This document shows positions 23,945 through 35,200 of a DNA stretch of 64,000 nucleotides, piece by piece. Source of the stretch: Manduca sexta (taxonomy: Eukaryota; Arthropoda; Insecta; Lepidoptera; Sphingidae); assembly GCF_014839805.1 (NCBI RefSeq), contig NC_051141.1:11788777-11852776 (forward strand). The letters are read 5' to 3'. The notes beneath the pieces are model-generated. The model did no database searches. It saw only the letters and a program-made list of their open reading frames with translations, and was not told the DNA's origin. Within the stretch, counting starts at the first letter, position 1; each line of letters starts with the position of its first letter. Both the position numbers and the translations under genes were made by a program.

Positions 23945-24351
23945 TTCAGAAGTGGGATTATACAAATGATAATTTGAAGTTACTTTGAATTCGAATGTGA
24001 AGAGAACTATCGGAATAAATCTGTGATGAATCATTGAATGCCAAAATTAAAATTACCAGATTCTCAGATTTTAGTTACCATGGCAACGTCTACGTCTGTT
24101 AAAGTAAATATGTTGGGAATGCATATGGAATTGATGTATGTATGTACATTACTACGATTCACGACATTCATAACAAAAACTTCGTTATGCCTGCTGCTTG
24201 GCTCACTGGAGAGGGTGTTTTCTTAGAAACTAAATCATTGGAGACAGGAATGACTGGAGTCATGTGAAGTCAAATCGGTGGCGCAACACTTCAGGCTGAC
24301 AATGCGAACGTGCGTAACTGTTTATTTTATTTAATCTGATCTGTCTGTGGC

Positions 24352-24585
24352 CGTGGGCCTTTTGATAATATTCTATCTGCAGCTATGAGCGTTCTGATCA
24401 TATTTTGTCTGTAATCATGAGCATTCTGATCATATTCTGTCTGTAGCCATGAGCATTCTGATCATATTCTGTCTGTGACCATGAACATATTCTGTCATAC
24501 ATTGTCTGTGATCATATTCTGTCTGTAGTCATGAGCATTCTGATCATATTCTGTGTGCAAACATGAGCATTCTGATTTGTGTTGC
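24352..24585. repeat. 32-bp tandem repeat inside the LTR element
   Basis: Six to seven imperfect copies of a 32-bp unit of the form GATCATATTCTGTCTGTAGC followed by CATGAGCATTCT. Some units are shortened. Confidence 0.85.
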
Positions 24586-24689
24586 TGGGCCCTATTTGTT
24601 TAAAATATAGGTACTTACCCAATTCAGTTCTACTTTCTCAAATTTATTTTTGTGAATACCTTACGGTATTCACTTTGCAGGATGGCCGA

Positions 24690-24896
24690 TGTTACGTGGC
24701 GTTATCCTAACCGATGACATCGGGTGTTTCCGGAAATATTCGGCTCCGCGGTCTGGCTGGCAGAAGAGAAGATATGTCACGCGGCGACTATTCTATTATT
24801 ATTCTTTCTGGCTGGACGTTGTCAAAAGAATGTTTAAAATTGTATTCCGTAATTATTTTGCTAATATAATGTTTACTGTAAAAAGAGTGTTTTACA
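24690..24896. repeat. 3' LTR
   Basis: 207 bp partner of 23738-23944. A 9-bp-arm hairpin (GTGAATACC / GGTATTCAC) lies just upstream, at about 24650-24671. No clear polypurine tract is visible. Confidence 0.8.
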
Positions 24897-24900
24897 CTAT

Positions 24901-25640
24901 ATATAAAGACAAATAATCAGTTAGATCACAGACGTTAACTATAAACAAATCAATAAGTATATCTACATGTGTGTCAAACGCATGGTAGTATGGGTATTGA
25001 TGTATTTCCAATGCATATTATATAAATAAGTATATTAGTTTTCTGCACCATGGAAGTAACATAGGAGTCATTATTACATGACTACCGAATACGACTTCAC
25101 TTTTTAGGTTGAAAATAATTTAGTGTAGAGACTTTTGGGCCTAAAATTTACATGGGTTTATCTTTAAGAAGTCAAATGTCTAATAAACCCACATTTCATT
25201 ATGAAAAAACTTAATGTAACTGAATATTTCTAAATTTGTTAAGAGGAGTGACACGCGTATCGGTTTTAGTTTCGTCAATAGGCCGTATAGGCCGAAGCTT
25301 AGAGAGTAGGGGCGACAGTAGCTTACTCTTAGGCAGCCGGTTATTTTAAAGTATTGTCGCCGCGGCGGCACGAGTAAGATCAACTTTAAGAAAAATGAAT
25401 ACGGAATGTTTGTGAACTTTAATTTTTCTAAACAAAAAAGCATATTGCTTATTAGTTCCAATCAGGGACGAGTGTGTTTGCTCTTTAAATCTGGCACTGA
25501 CGGGTATATCCATCTTTCAACATTATTCTTCAAACGCATTCAAATCAATCACCAGCTTTTTTATTTATATTTCCAAAGCAAGTTTGATTCTTAGTCACAA
25601 GTTGCCCATCTAGGTGCCTCCTTTGTTTATAGAGTTTGAT
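24901..25640. other. Intergenic stretch
   Basis: No gene; 25260-25370 is GC-richer with short inverted repeats, unassigned. Confidence 0.5.
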
Positions 25641-26147
25641 ATTATATTTATTATATACGATAGGGACGGGGCGCCATCTGTGTGTTGAACGCTACACTAC
25701 GTAAATAAGTAGCTAGCAGCGCGCAAGCCTTCGAAGCTGTTACATAGAACCTGCGCGAGGGGCTGCGCCCGCGCCGCGTCCGTGCCCCGCCGATTTACCA
25801 CGCATGAACAAACAGCGAGTGGCTTGAACAACACGCCGAGCGAGGTATCATTCATCAGTCACAGTTGACGCTACTCTGTGGACGGTGCTCTCGCGCGCCC
25901 CTCCTATGCTACAACACAATTCGGGGAAGGCAGAGTGCACAACACATCACCAGAATGTGACAATATAAGTGCACCATTTAGTTAATAACTTCCCTTCGCC
26001 TTCCCTAGTAGCTAACGTCAACAAACTTTTATTACTTTCTAAAACGTATTTAATTTTCCGCGTGTGTCTCGTACCAAGCTCGCGCCAACAAAACGTGTGT
26101 GTGTATACATAAATATTAAATTTATAGTGAGTTAAGCTGTACCAGAC
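25641..26147 (+). promoter_or_regulatory. Probable bestrophin promoter and 5' UTR
   Basis: A GC-rich island at about 25660-25900, contrasting with AT-rich flanks, ends roughly 250 bp before the bestrophin start codon. It contains an arthropod initiator-like TCATCAGTCACAG (around 25852-25864) with no TATA box at the usual distance. Promoter by position and composition only. Confidence 0.4.
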
Positions 26148-26218
26148 ATGACTATATCGTACGCCGGCGAAGTACCAAACGGCAGCAGTTTTGGTTGTTT
26201 TTGGCGGATCCTTTGCAA
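26148..26218 (+). CDS. Best: Bestrophin coding exon 1
   Basis: 23 codons plus 2 nt ([20 protein letters not shown], then ILC and AA-), ending at donor GTAAGT (26219). The start matches the family's invariant MTxxY beginning. The longer ORFs of 76-162 codons overlapping here on both strands are shadows. Intron 1 is 10.8 kb. Confidence 0.92.
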
Positions 26219-29200
26219 GTAAGTCGCAAACGATAGAGCGAGAGGCTTTGACCGCGCCGTGTGGGCGCCCAATGGCACTGCGGAGTGCGGGCACTCGTCT
26301 CGAGCGCCAGCGGCCCCAACCTGCCGCGGCGCCAGCGGCGCAGAATCGCCCCAAACAGCTGTTCGCTGGGATTTCTGTTCGCCATCCGTCCTCACTCCTG
26401 CGTGATAATATCGCAAGCTGATCATCCGCAACCACACATAATGCACAACAATAGGACCATTTGTCAACTAACCATTATAATTCACCACTCGCAAGACGCA
26501 TAAAAATATTGTGTGTTTACGACTAACAGTTACTTATCGAAAGTTTGTTATTAAGTGATATCGATGCGGGCGAGGATCTCGTCTCGAGAGACGACCTTGA
26601 TTGCGGCGAGGTGATGAATGCGTCCCGCTCGCAGCTAACTGGTACCGAGACCGACTCGATGCCTGGCTGGCGACTCGCTTAGCCCTGACAACGAAAGGTG
26701 GCGAAAGTGACCATGACGCATAAACTGATCAATAATAAACTTAATTCTTTGCTTGTCGTGAAATCTTTGGTTTCCTTCATTGTAGAATTTACAAATATTA
26801 GTTAAAGATTCTGATAAGTTATTGGTCTTTAATGGATGGTAATTCCTATCAGACCTTTTATCGAGGTGACAGTGATCTACGTACCCAACAAGGTTTTCTT
26901 AATTGGTAACTGACAGAGTTAAAAAAGCATTAATACTACATAGATAACTATGTAGTACCTACTAATACCGATGGATGTAATTTATATGTTCGTTTATGAA
27001 CTGACCTTTACGCAATAACTTCACAATATGTAAGTATAATACGAAGAATATACTTAATAAGCACGTAGGTACCTCATCATACATTGCATAGTAAACCGGG
27101 CAACTATCTAGTGTAGTTACCGCTATATTGGTACGAACTACTTACATTTATTTTATTTTTCAAAGGAATAACTGAACGGTAAATCCGTAAGTCACAATGA
27201 AAACAATTTTGCGACCTCATGTGTACTAAAAATAAACCAGCCTGAGTCCACTAGTGATTGTCCGTTACGGTATATTTTTCATGAAACTATAGACTGTGTG
27301 ACATAAACAAATAATAGATAGCACAAATATCACGGTAGCGACGTATAGCTATAGATCCCATATTTATAAATTTTAATACATTTTTAACTAGGGCCTGTCA
27401 TGTTAATTATTTGGTCGTATATTACACGTTGAATACGTTACAATACAAAAGTAGTATGACAATAGGGTATTTTAGTCTATGTGAGAAAAAAGCCAAAAAC
27501 ACATAAATAAGATAGTTCAATCAAAAAACAATTGGAAAATAGTAGTATCAGTTCATAAAATTATATAATAATTTTTTTAAATTCAGTTCAAAGTTTTGAC
27601 TTTTTTTAAATATGCGAAACCAGTGCCGCCATGACATGACGTCATCAAGTCAGTAAACTACTTGGGGTGTCAATACGCGTTCACTATTTCTAATTTATCG
27701 AAATAGACAAATTTTTCGGACAATAAATTTGGATCTCCTCTCGCAAGTTAAACCAAGTTTTCCTCATAGTTATATCAGTTGGCACTTGAATCCACAATTT
27801 TTTCGGCGTTATCACACTAGTATTCTTACATTCAGGAACAACACACCAATGATAAGGATAGTAGGTAGCTTATTTTAATTGTAATAATTTGCTCTTTCTC
27901 TATGTACAGCGTTGTTACTTGATGTTTACTGTCAAGATGACGTCAGCAACGTGGCTACTTGCGTTTTCGTTTATTTACGCAGGAAAATTTAAAATGTAAT
28001 ATTTAAATGTATTTTATTAGCACTTATTGATTGAATATTTTTTTTTATAAAATTTCTAGTGGTATTTTATCACCTTAAGATTAATTTGAGACACTTTTTC
28101 AAAATGAGTGTAATACCCTATAAGACACAAGGGTGTAATGCACGCACGTTTTCTAACTGTTGAAGTTAAGTTTTAAGTCTTAGCCAGCGTAGCGATTTGA
28201 GTTCCGAAGTTCTTTTTAAGAAGTTCCATTGGTATTATTAAATTACTTTTATTGGTTCCTCACTGTTCCTCAGTGTTACTGAAAATTTGGGTGCCTAAAA
28301 CGATAATTCTTCTTTTATGTTTTTGAATTAAAATTATATTAAGTATATAATAATAATATTACCATACTATAATATTCTGGGAGTTGTCTTGCCTACAAAA
28401 ACTCGTTTGTTATTAATTTATAAATGATTTATTTATATAAATCATACGTTATTATTTTACTTTTCTTTTAACATGTTTTACTTGTATAAACGTGTGTAAT
28501 GATACACTGACTTCTTATTCATGTATAGTTTATTTCTTATTTAGCTGTGTGTAGAAGTAATATACCTGGTGGATAATAGAAAATGTATGTTTAATACATA
28601 AACTTTACAAAAATAACACGTTTAAACGATAAGACACAGGTCGTGGCACTTACCTACGTAATTCTTTGAATTAGATACATGTGTAGGTACGCCGTGCGAT
28701 ACAAAAATTACAAGGTTGCTTGAAATTATTCATAAAGTACACTTTAAAATTGACCTGGCGCGTTAAAAAAATAACTTTATTTATCAAAAGCCACTGCCTC
28801 GCTAGTGTGCTCTCCTGGCACCAAAATTATAATTAATGCCCACCGTACAGTTGTAAGGCCCATTTCTCTGGTGCGGGAAGAAATAATTTTAATCCTTTAA
28901 TAAAACCTAATATAAAAATAAGGTTGGTTTGTCCGTGTCTAATTTGTTAAGTCGTGCCAGTCTTATAAAGTCATATAAAGTCTCAGAATAAGGTGAAAGA
29001 AGAACAATGGCATAAAAATCTGAATATCAACCCTCACGAGTCGATCAAATCCGCTTCCTATTCGAGTCATGCGTCATGCGTGTTTTTTTGGTAGGCAGAA
29101 TTAATTGTACAGGCGGAGCAATAGTAAGTCTACTTATGTATTATGTCAAATCCACAATTTATGAATTCTGCAGGAAAACCTTTTTTTAGTCTGGGGCATA

Positions 29201-32200
29201 TAGGTCGCCTGCAACAACATATAAGCGACCTAGAACTGTATCGTAAGGCACACCAAGCCACGCGCAGCACATCTGACAATATAAACCACGACCTAGATCC
29301 TCTGCACACTGTATCCTTCCCAGGGTCTTTACATGGCTTTACCTATTCATGTTCGATTCAATCGTAATACCACGTTGTGATATGGTTCGCGAACACAATG
29401 TGACGGTCGCAGGATCGAACTTGAAAGGTTTTAAGAAATGAAGGTAGGCCCATACTCAAACACGCTACAGTACCTATTACATCATATAATTCAGATATAT
29501 AGCTCCGCAAGCTCCAGTAAGCTTGGAATTCCCTTATCGCAGGGAGGCCGTCCTATGATCCACGATGACTTGTAGCCTTTTTTTAAGTAATATCTTTATT
29601 CTACACTCGTCAAAGTGGATGTTTAAGAAAGATTTTTCGTTATTTCTGATTGTTTATTTTTATATATAATACACCTTAAAATCAGGTGATCTTAGTTGGA
29701 CGAGTCATCCTAGGTGATAATTATAGTCGGATCAATAGTTTAGCCTTGTAGACATCAAATAGATAAACATTTTTTTGGGCTTAAACCGCCACGCGTCCAT
29801 ATTATTAGTTGATACTTACTTAATATATTTTTATATTAAAAGAATAAAATTATATTACCACTTCCTGTTTTTATAAATACTTAAGTACGTGCCTACCTGT
29901 CACGACAACAAATTGAAAACGTGTTGCGTTTTCAAGGTCCTAATTACTTTCACCTGAACCTAGTACTCGGATGCTTTGTAGTCATCAAAAACAATTAAAC
30001 AATTATAAGTTTTCACTACCAGGGCCGAGAAAGAATATTTAAAGGAATTAAAATTCTTGTTTTATTCCTTGTACATCCATAACCATTGGCCCACCACTAA
30101 ACTTGGAATTGCTTAGAAAAGCGATTGAAAAAACTGTTTAATCAAGAATCGCCTGGTTTACTATAGAGTTATAACTATGGCTGAAACGATTTAAATTACT
30201 AAATTAAATTCAATGCAGCTCTCCTGGCGCTATTAAAATGTATTAAACTATAAACAAAAAGTATTTGACCAAATGAATTACACATCAGCCGACAAGTTTT
30301 CATAAACGTAAAAATATTCAAGTAGATACTACATACATATTTTTAGTCATTTATAGCATTTAATAATAAAAAAAAAATACATAGTACTAGTTAATACAGA
30401 CTCTCCTTTTTAACCGAAGACACAAAGACATGCTTGACATTTTATATAAGTATTTTTAATTAAGGTGGTAGCTCAAGGTCCATTTTCATACATTTTGTTT
30501 CGGCTTTAATCTGGGTAACTAAACAAGTATTGGCAAGTAAAGAATTTAAATTCACGTCTAGTTAGTGATTAGTTCTCGCAGTTGAAAGAAAAATGTAAAA
30601 ATAATTAATAATCATGGATATTTCGGCCTTTAAAATTTAATATGACGAAATTTTAAAGCCGAAACAAAATGTATGAAAATGGACCTTGAGGTATCGCCTT
30701 AAGGTGGTAGCTCAAGGTCCATTTTCATACATTTTGTTTCGGCTTTAATCTGGGTAACTAAACAAGTATTGGCAAGTAAAGAATTTAAATTCACGTCTAG
30801 TTAGTGATTAGTTCTCGCAGTTGAAAGAAAAATGTAAAAATAATTAATAATCATGGATATTTCTGCCTTTAAAATTTCGTCATATTAAATTTTAAAGGCC
30901 GAAATATCCATGATTATTAATTATTTTACATTTTTCTTCAACTGCGAGAACTAATCACTAACTAGACGTGAATTTAAATTCTTTACTTGCCAATACTTGT
31001 TTAGTTACCCAGATTAAAGCCGAAACAAAATGTATGAAAATGGACCTTGAGCTACCACCTTAATGATATGTATTTGTTTTGACGAAAGGATCCCGGTTGC
31101 ATTGTTGAAAATCATTGTGGATTTTGTTTAGAGCGTGATAAAATGTTCAGTATCAAATTGTAACCCTTCAGTAAGAGTTTACTGAAATTTACCGAGTCAT
31201 TCCAATTCGTTATGTAACAAACTCTTTGAATCAATCAAAATGATTTTTGACATAGAGTTCTCTTTTTCGTCCGCGAATTTCAAGGTGCTATACCAATTAT
31301 TTCAAATGGGTCCATTCCGAAGCTATTCGAAATCGAATACAAAAAATAATCTTTAATGCACCACGGGGTAAACAATTGTCACTGAACAAACATAAAAAAC
31401 AAATACGACGAATATAATATAAACGTCCTTTGGAGTCGGTAAAATTTCTGCACATGTGTTGTAATATTGCAACCTGAACCTAATTTTAATTACGTTTCTA
31501 CAACTCTGTAGTAGAATTTAACCTCATAGCTCGCACTAGCAATCACTGTGGCGGCATCGCGGTCCTTCTGTATTTCAGTAGCTTATAATTATATAATAAA
31601 ACATTATATGCCTACGAAATGTAATAAGATTCAGAGTTCGTATAATATACATAATATTTTTAATAACTGTTTGTCCAGTTTCTAATTTACGTGCACACTT
31701 GTCGTTGCATATGTTCAAATCACCCCCATGCCCCTACTCGAGTAGGTACCACAATATTGATTACGTGATAGTGATGATGTGATACTATAACTAAAGTAAC
31801 TTTATTATAATACCTATCAGGATATGTATTGTTGTAATCATCCAACGCAGTGCTTCATGGCAAGTCCTCCCTATGTATAGTGGATTTTAAACGCAACATC
31901 AACGAGTTTTAATGATAAGGATGCTCAAAGAGCATAGTGTAAAGGAAACTGTCTTTTGTTGTAATTCCGTTTGCACAGTGATAAGACACCGTCATTAAAT
32001 TCTTGGAACCCACAGGAGATGGCGGCCAATATTCACCCTAGCGCTTTCATTCTCTTCTGGCAGGCGTATCATTCCTCTCCAAAAGAATACTCTGCAAAAT
32101 AATCTATTTAAAGAAATAGTCGATAGCCAAACGTGACGCAAGTCCCGACTCCAACTGCGCTATAATTCTCTTTCTAAGACATGTTTCAAGGTGTTTTGCG

Positions 32201-35200
32201 TCATTACTTATACTGCACATCATGTCATACAGATGAAACGATGGTAACCCAAGTTGAGTTTTTCTGCGTGTCTTTCGGTCTTTGTTCAGATACAGGCTAA
32301 TGTACCACGGCTGCAATAACTTGCACTGGACTGGGCGTCTAGTTAGTTATGTCACAATATATGTATAATTAAATGTTTTGATAAATTAAAAATTATACAT
32401 TTTCCGGCCGCCTTATTATTGAAAAAGCATTAAATCTGACTAAAAACATTAAATCGTTAATTAGTTAAGTATTAGATTTGAAATAGGTAGAACTAATTAT
32501 ATTGTAGTTTGATAGCCGAGTATAAGGATCCAATCCAGGTCTTCTTAGCTTGCAACTACGGTACACTGCCACTGGAATTTAACGTCGGGAGAAAAATAAA
32601 AAACAAAAAACCGCGATAGAATCCGGAAAATTAGTTTAATTTCAATGGAATAAACTAATATAAAATTTAGTCGGAAGTAATCAATTTTTTTGTTAAAATC
32701 CATATTTTTAAACTAATTTATGGTGATAAGGGAAGTTTATGGGTTCACCGTACTGTATAACTTTTATGAACCTACATACACTATACCGAATGTAAGTGCC
32801 TAATACCCACTTACTCATAAGAAATTTAACAAATTAGTTAATTATTTAAAATGCCCAATGTCGTTTGACGACATTTCCACTATTGATATTCTCTGATTAT
32901 TATTAATGTTTCTTATCAAATATTTCCAATTTGTAACTATATTGAATATACGGTAAATTGGAGACTATTTTAAACATTTGACCTATCATCTAAAGGTGAA
33001 ACGTATTAAAACTATTTTATCATCGTAAAAGTTTGTGCTCCAATTAAGATGTTTAAAATTATGAGGATAAATCCTTCGCCAGCACCGATGGGCGCTGCAC
33101 CTGGCGATTGTTTTTATTGATTAAATATAATTACAGTTTAAGAAGGTCGCATACGACTGATATTAGTAATTAGTAAGCGCTGTTTATGTTCACGCCAAGG
33201 TTGGTCGAAGGTCGTCGTGACAATTTTGACGGCTCCTTGTTTTGTATTCCGAATGTAAGAAAACTTTTGCAACGAGAGATCGATTGTTTTCGCACTTGTT
33301 AATGATGTATTGTATTTTGAAGACTCATGTGACCGGCCCAGGAAAGGTCGTGAGTAAAGGAAAAAAATTGCAATTCCTTATTGGAATTGTATTCATTGAT
33401 TCGCGTGTAAAAATTAAAATTTCTCTTGTCGCTTCTGTCAGGCTGACATTGCCATAATTTCACCATAAAACACTGACGCGAATGTTTTCAGTTCCTAAAA
33501 GTATCGAATTGTGTCGTTGGCGCGCGACCACTCGCCAACGTATTAATTGTCTAACCCTGATTCGAAAGTGGTATTAACTTTTGCTTATGACATTCCAAGC
33601 ATTATTAGAATACGTATAAAGAAAGTTTTGACGAAATCGGCTGAACTTCGAACGACATAAACTAGATATTCCTTGCCATTATTATGTAACTGTTTGCTTA
33701 TGACAGTAGCATAACTCAAGCCTCATGAGGAGCGTCAAGCGTGGGATTATGAGAGGAGGGGGGGGGGGTCATGACCTTCGAACGGCACGCGAATAAAGGG
33801 ACAGCATGTGCCACTTTTTTGCATAGTTGAATCGGGATTAAATTGGTTTCACTCTCGCCCGGAGAAGGAAATAGAGGGCGGCACATTTTTATTCGGCAAT
33901 AGGTGGCAAGAACCCAAGCTACGTTACTGTGGCACCGCTAATGTGGAACACACATTAAAATTATGCCATGACGACGCGACGCCGTGAAATAGGTCTACGA
34001 CGCGTCGCATTCGCCCCTCTTTGACGTGACGTGCTAGCCATTGGGGTCTTCGTAGAACTGGGGAGAAACTGGCATGTATGGTTATATTAACAACGTAAAA
34101 CTGCTAATTGCTTAAATTACTCAAGAATAAGCGAACCCAATCTTGTGCGTGCCAACTTACGTACATATTTCCACAATTCTAATTGTTTACAAACATTTTT
34201 TACCGATTTCAAAATAATAGTTTAGTAAGAAAATAAAACTCCTTCAAAAACAAATAAAAAACCAAAACATAATTAAACAAATCCCTAGCATACAGGTTAC
34301 TAATTTCGAAGTCAGTGCCTAATTAGCCGTAGTTTTACCCATATAACGGGTCAAAAGTACAAATTTCTCCCGCTGTACTTAAGGCGATACCTCAAGGTCC
34401 ATTTTCATACATTTTGTTTCACCTTTAATCTGGGTAACTAAACAAGTATTGGCAAGTAAAGAATTTAAATTCACGTCTAGTTAGTGATTAGTTCTCGCAG
34501 TTGAAAGAAAAACGTAAAAATAATTAATATGCATGGATATTTCGGCCTTTAAAATTTAATATGACGACAAAATGTATGAAAATGGACCTTAAGCTATAAC
34601 CTTAAACACATATTGCTAAAAAACTAATGAAGCAATGTACAAATACAAGTTAAATAATAAAAGTAGGATAAACTTATTTTAATTACTTATAGTGTTAAAA
34701 CGTTTTTCGGGACACAATATTTTTAAGTGTGTAGGGTGTAGACAATAGAAAACAAACTGCATACTTTTCAACCGATTGATCCTAACTATGTAATAGTTAC
34801 CAATTTTAGAGTCGGTGAATAATTAAAATTTTTATTTGCTAAGCTAGATAGTAAATAAGTACCGAACCACGTAACAGGACGATGAAAATACTTCTTTAGT
34901 AATCCCCCGAAGCGATGGCACTTGGGTCAAAATATTACTATCTACTTATAATGTACTTAAAGAACGAATAGTCACATTAATTTTTTTACTTTTTGAGGAT
35001 TTTATGTCTGAGGTTATTAAATCCAGTCATGAAATCGGTATGTATTATTTATTCATCATAAATTTCATAATATTTCTTTATATACTTTTTTTGTAGGCAT
35101 ATTTTAAAATGCATTATGCATTCCGTTTCGCTGGAATATTCATATTCTGGCTTTGTTACATAAAATCTTATTTAGCCCTACTTCCCCACAATATCTAAAA

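Larger units (their letters stand above)
23738..24896. mobile_element. Complete non-autonomous LTR retrotransposon (TRIM-like)
   Basis: Two 207-bp direct repeats (23738-23944 and 24690-24896) both begin TGTTACG and end TTACA (TG...CA). They differ at about three positions and bracket a 745-bp interior. The 4-bp sequence CTAT lies immediately outside each end (23734-23737 and 24897-24900), a clean target-site duplication. Just inside the left LTR, CAGAAGTGGGATT reads like a primer-binding site complementary to the 3' part of a tRNA-Leu (from memory). The interior encodes no gag or pol and contains a 32-bp tandem repeat, so mobilisation must have depended on proteins from another element. The 53-codon frame shared by both LTRs is an accident of duplication. 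Confidence 0.82.

Noticed and set aside
24352..24585. CRISPR-like array
   Set aside because: The repeats are contiguous 32-bp tandem units without unique spacers, in a eukaryotic genome.
23738..24896. Shared 53-codon frame (MLRGVILTDDIG...) as a duplicated gene
   Set aside because: It is present twice only because it lies in the LTRs; no protein-level evidence.
25947..26503. Five overlapping ORFs of 76-162 codons on both strands
   Set aside because: GC-rich shadows of the bestrophin 5' region. The real coding content is the 71-bp exon 1 in another frame.
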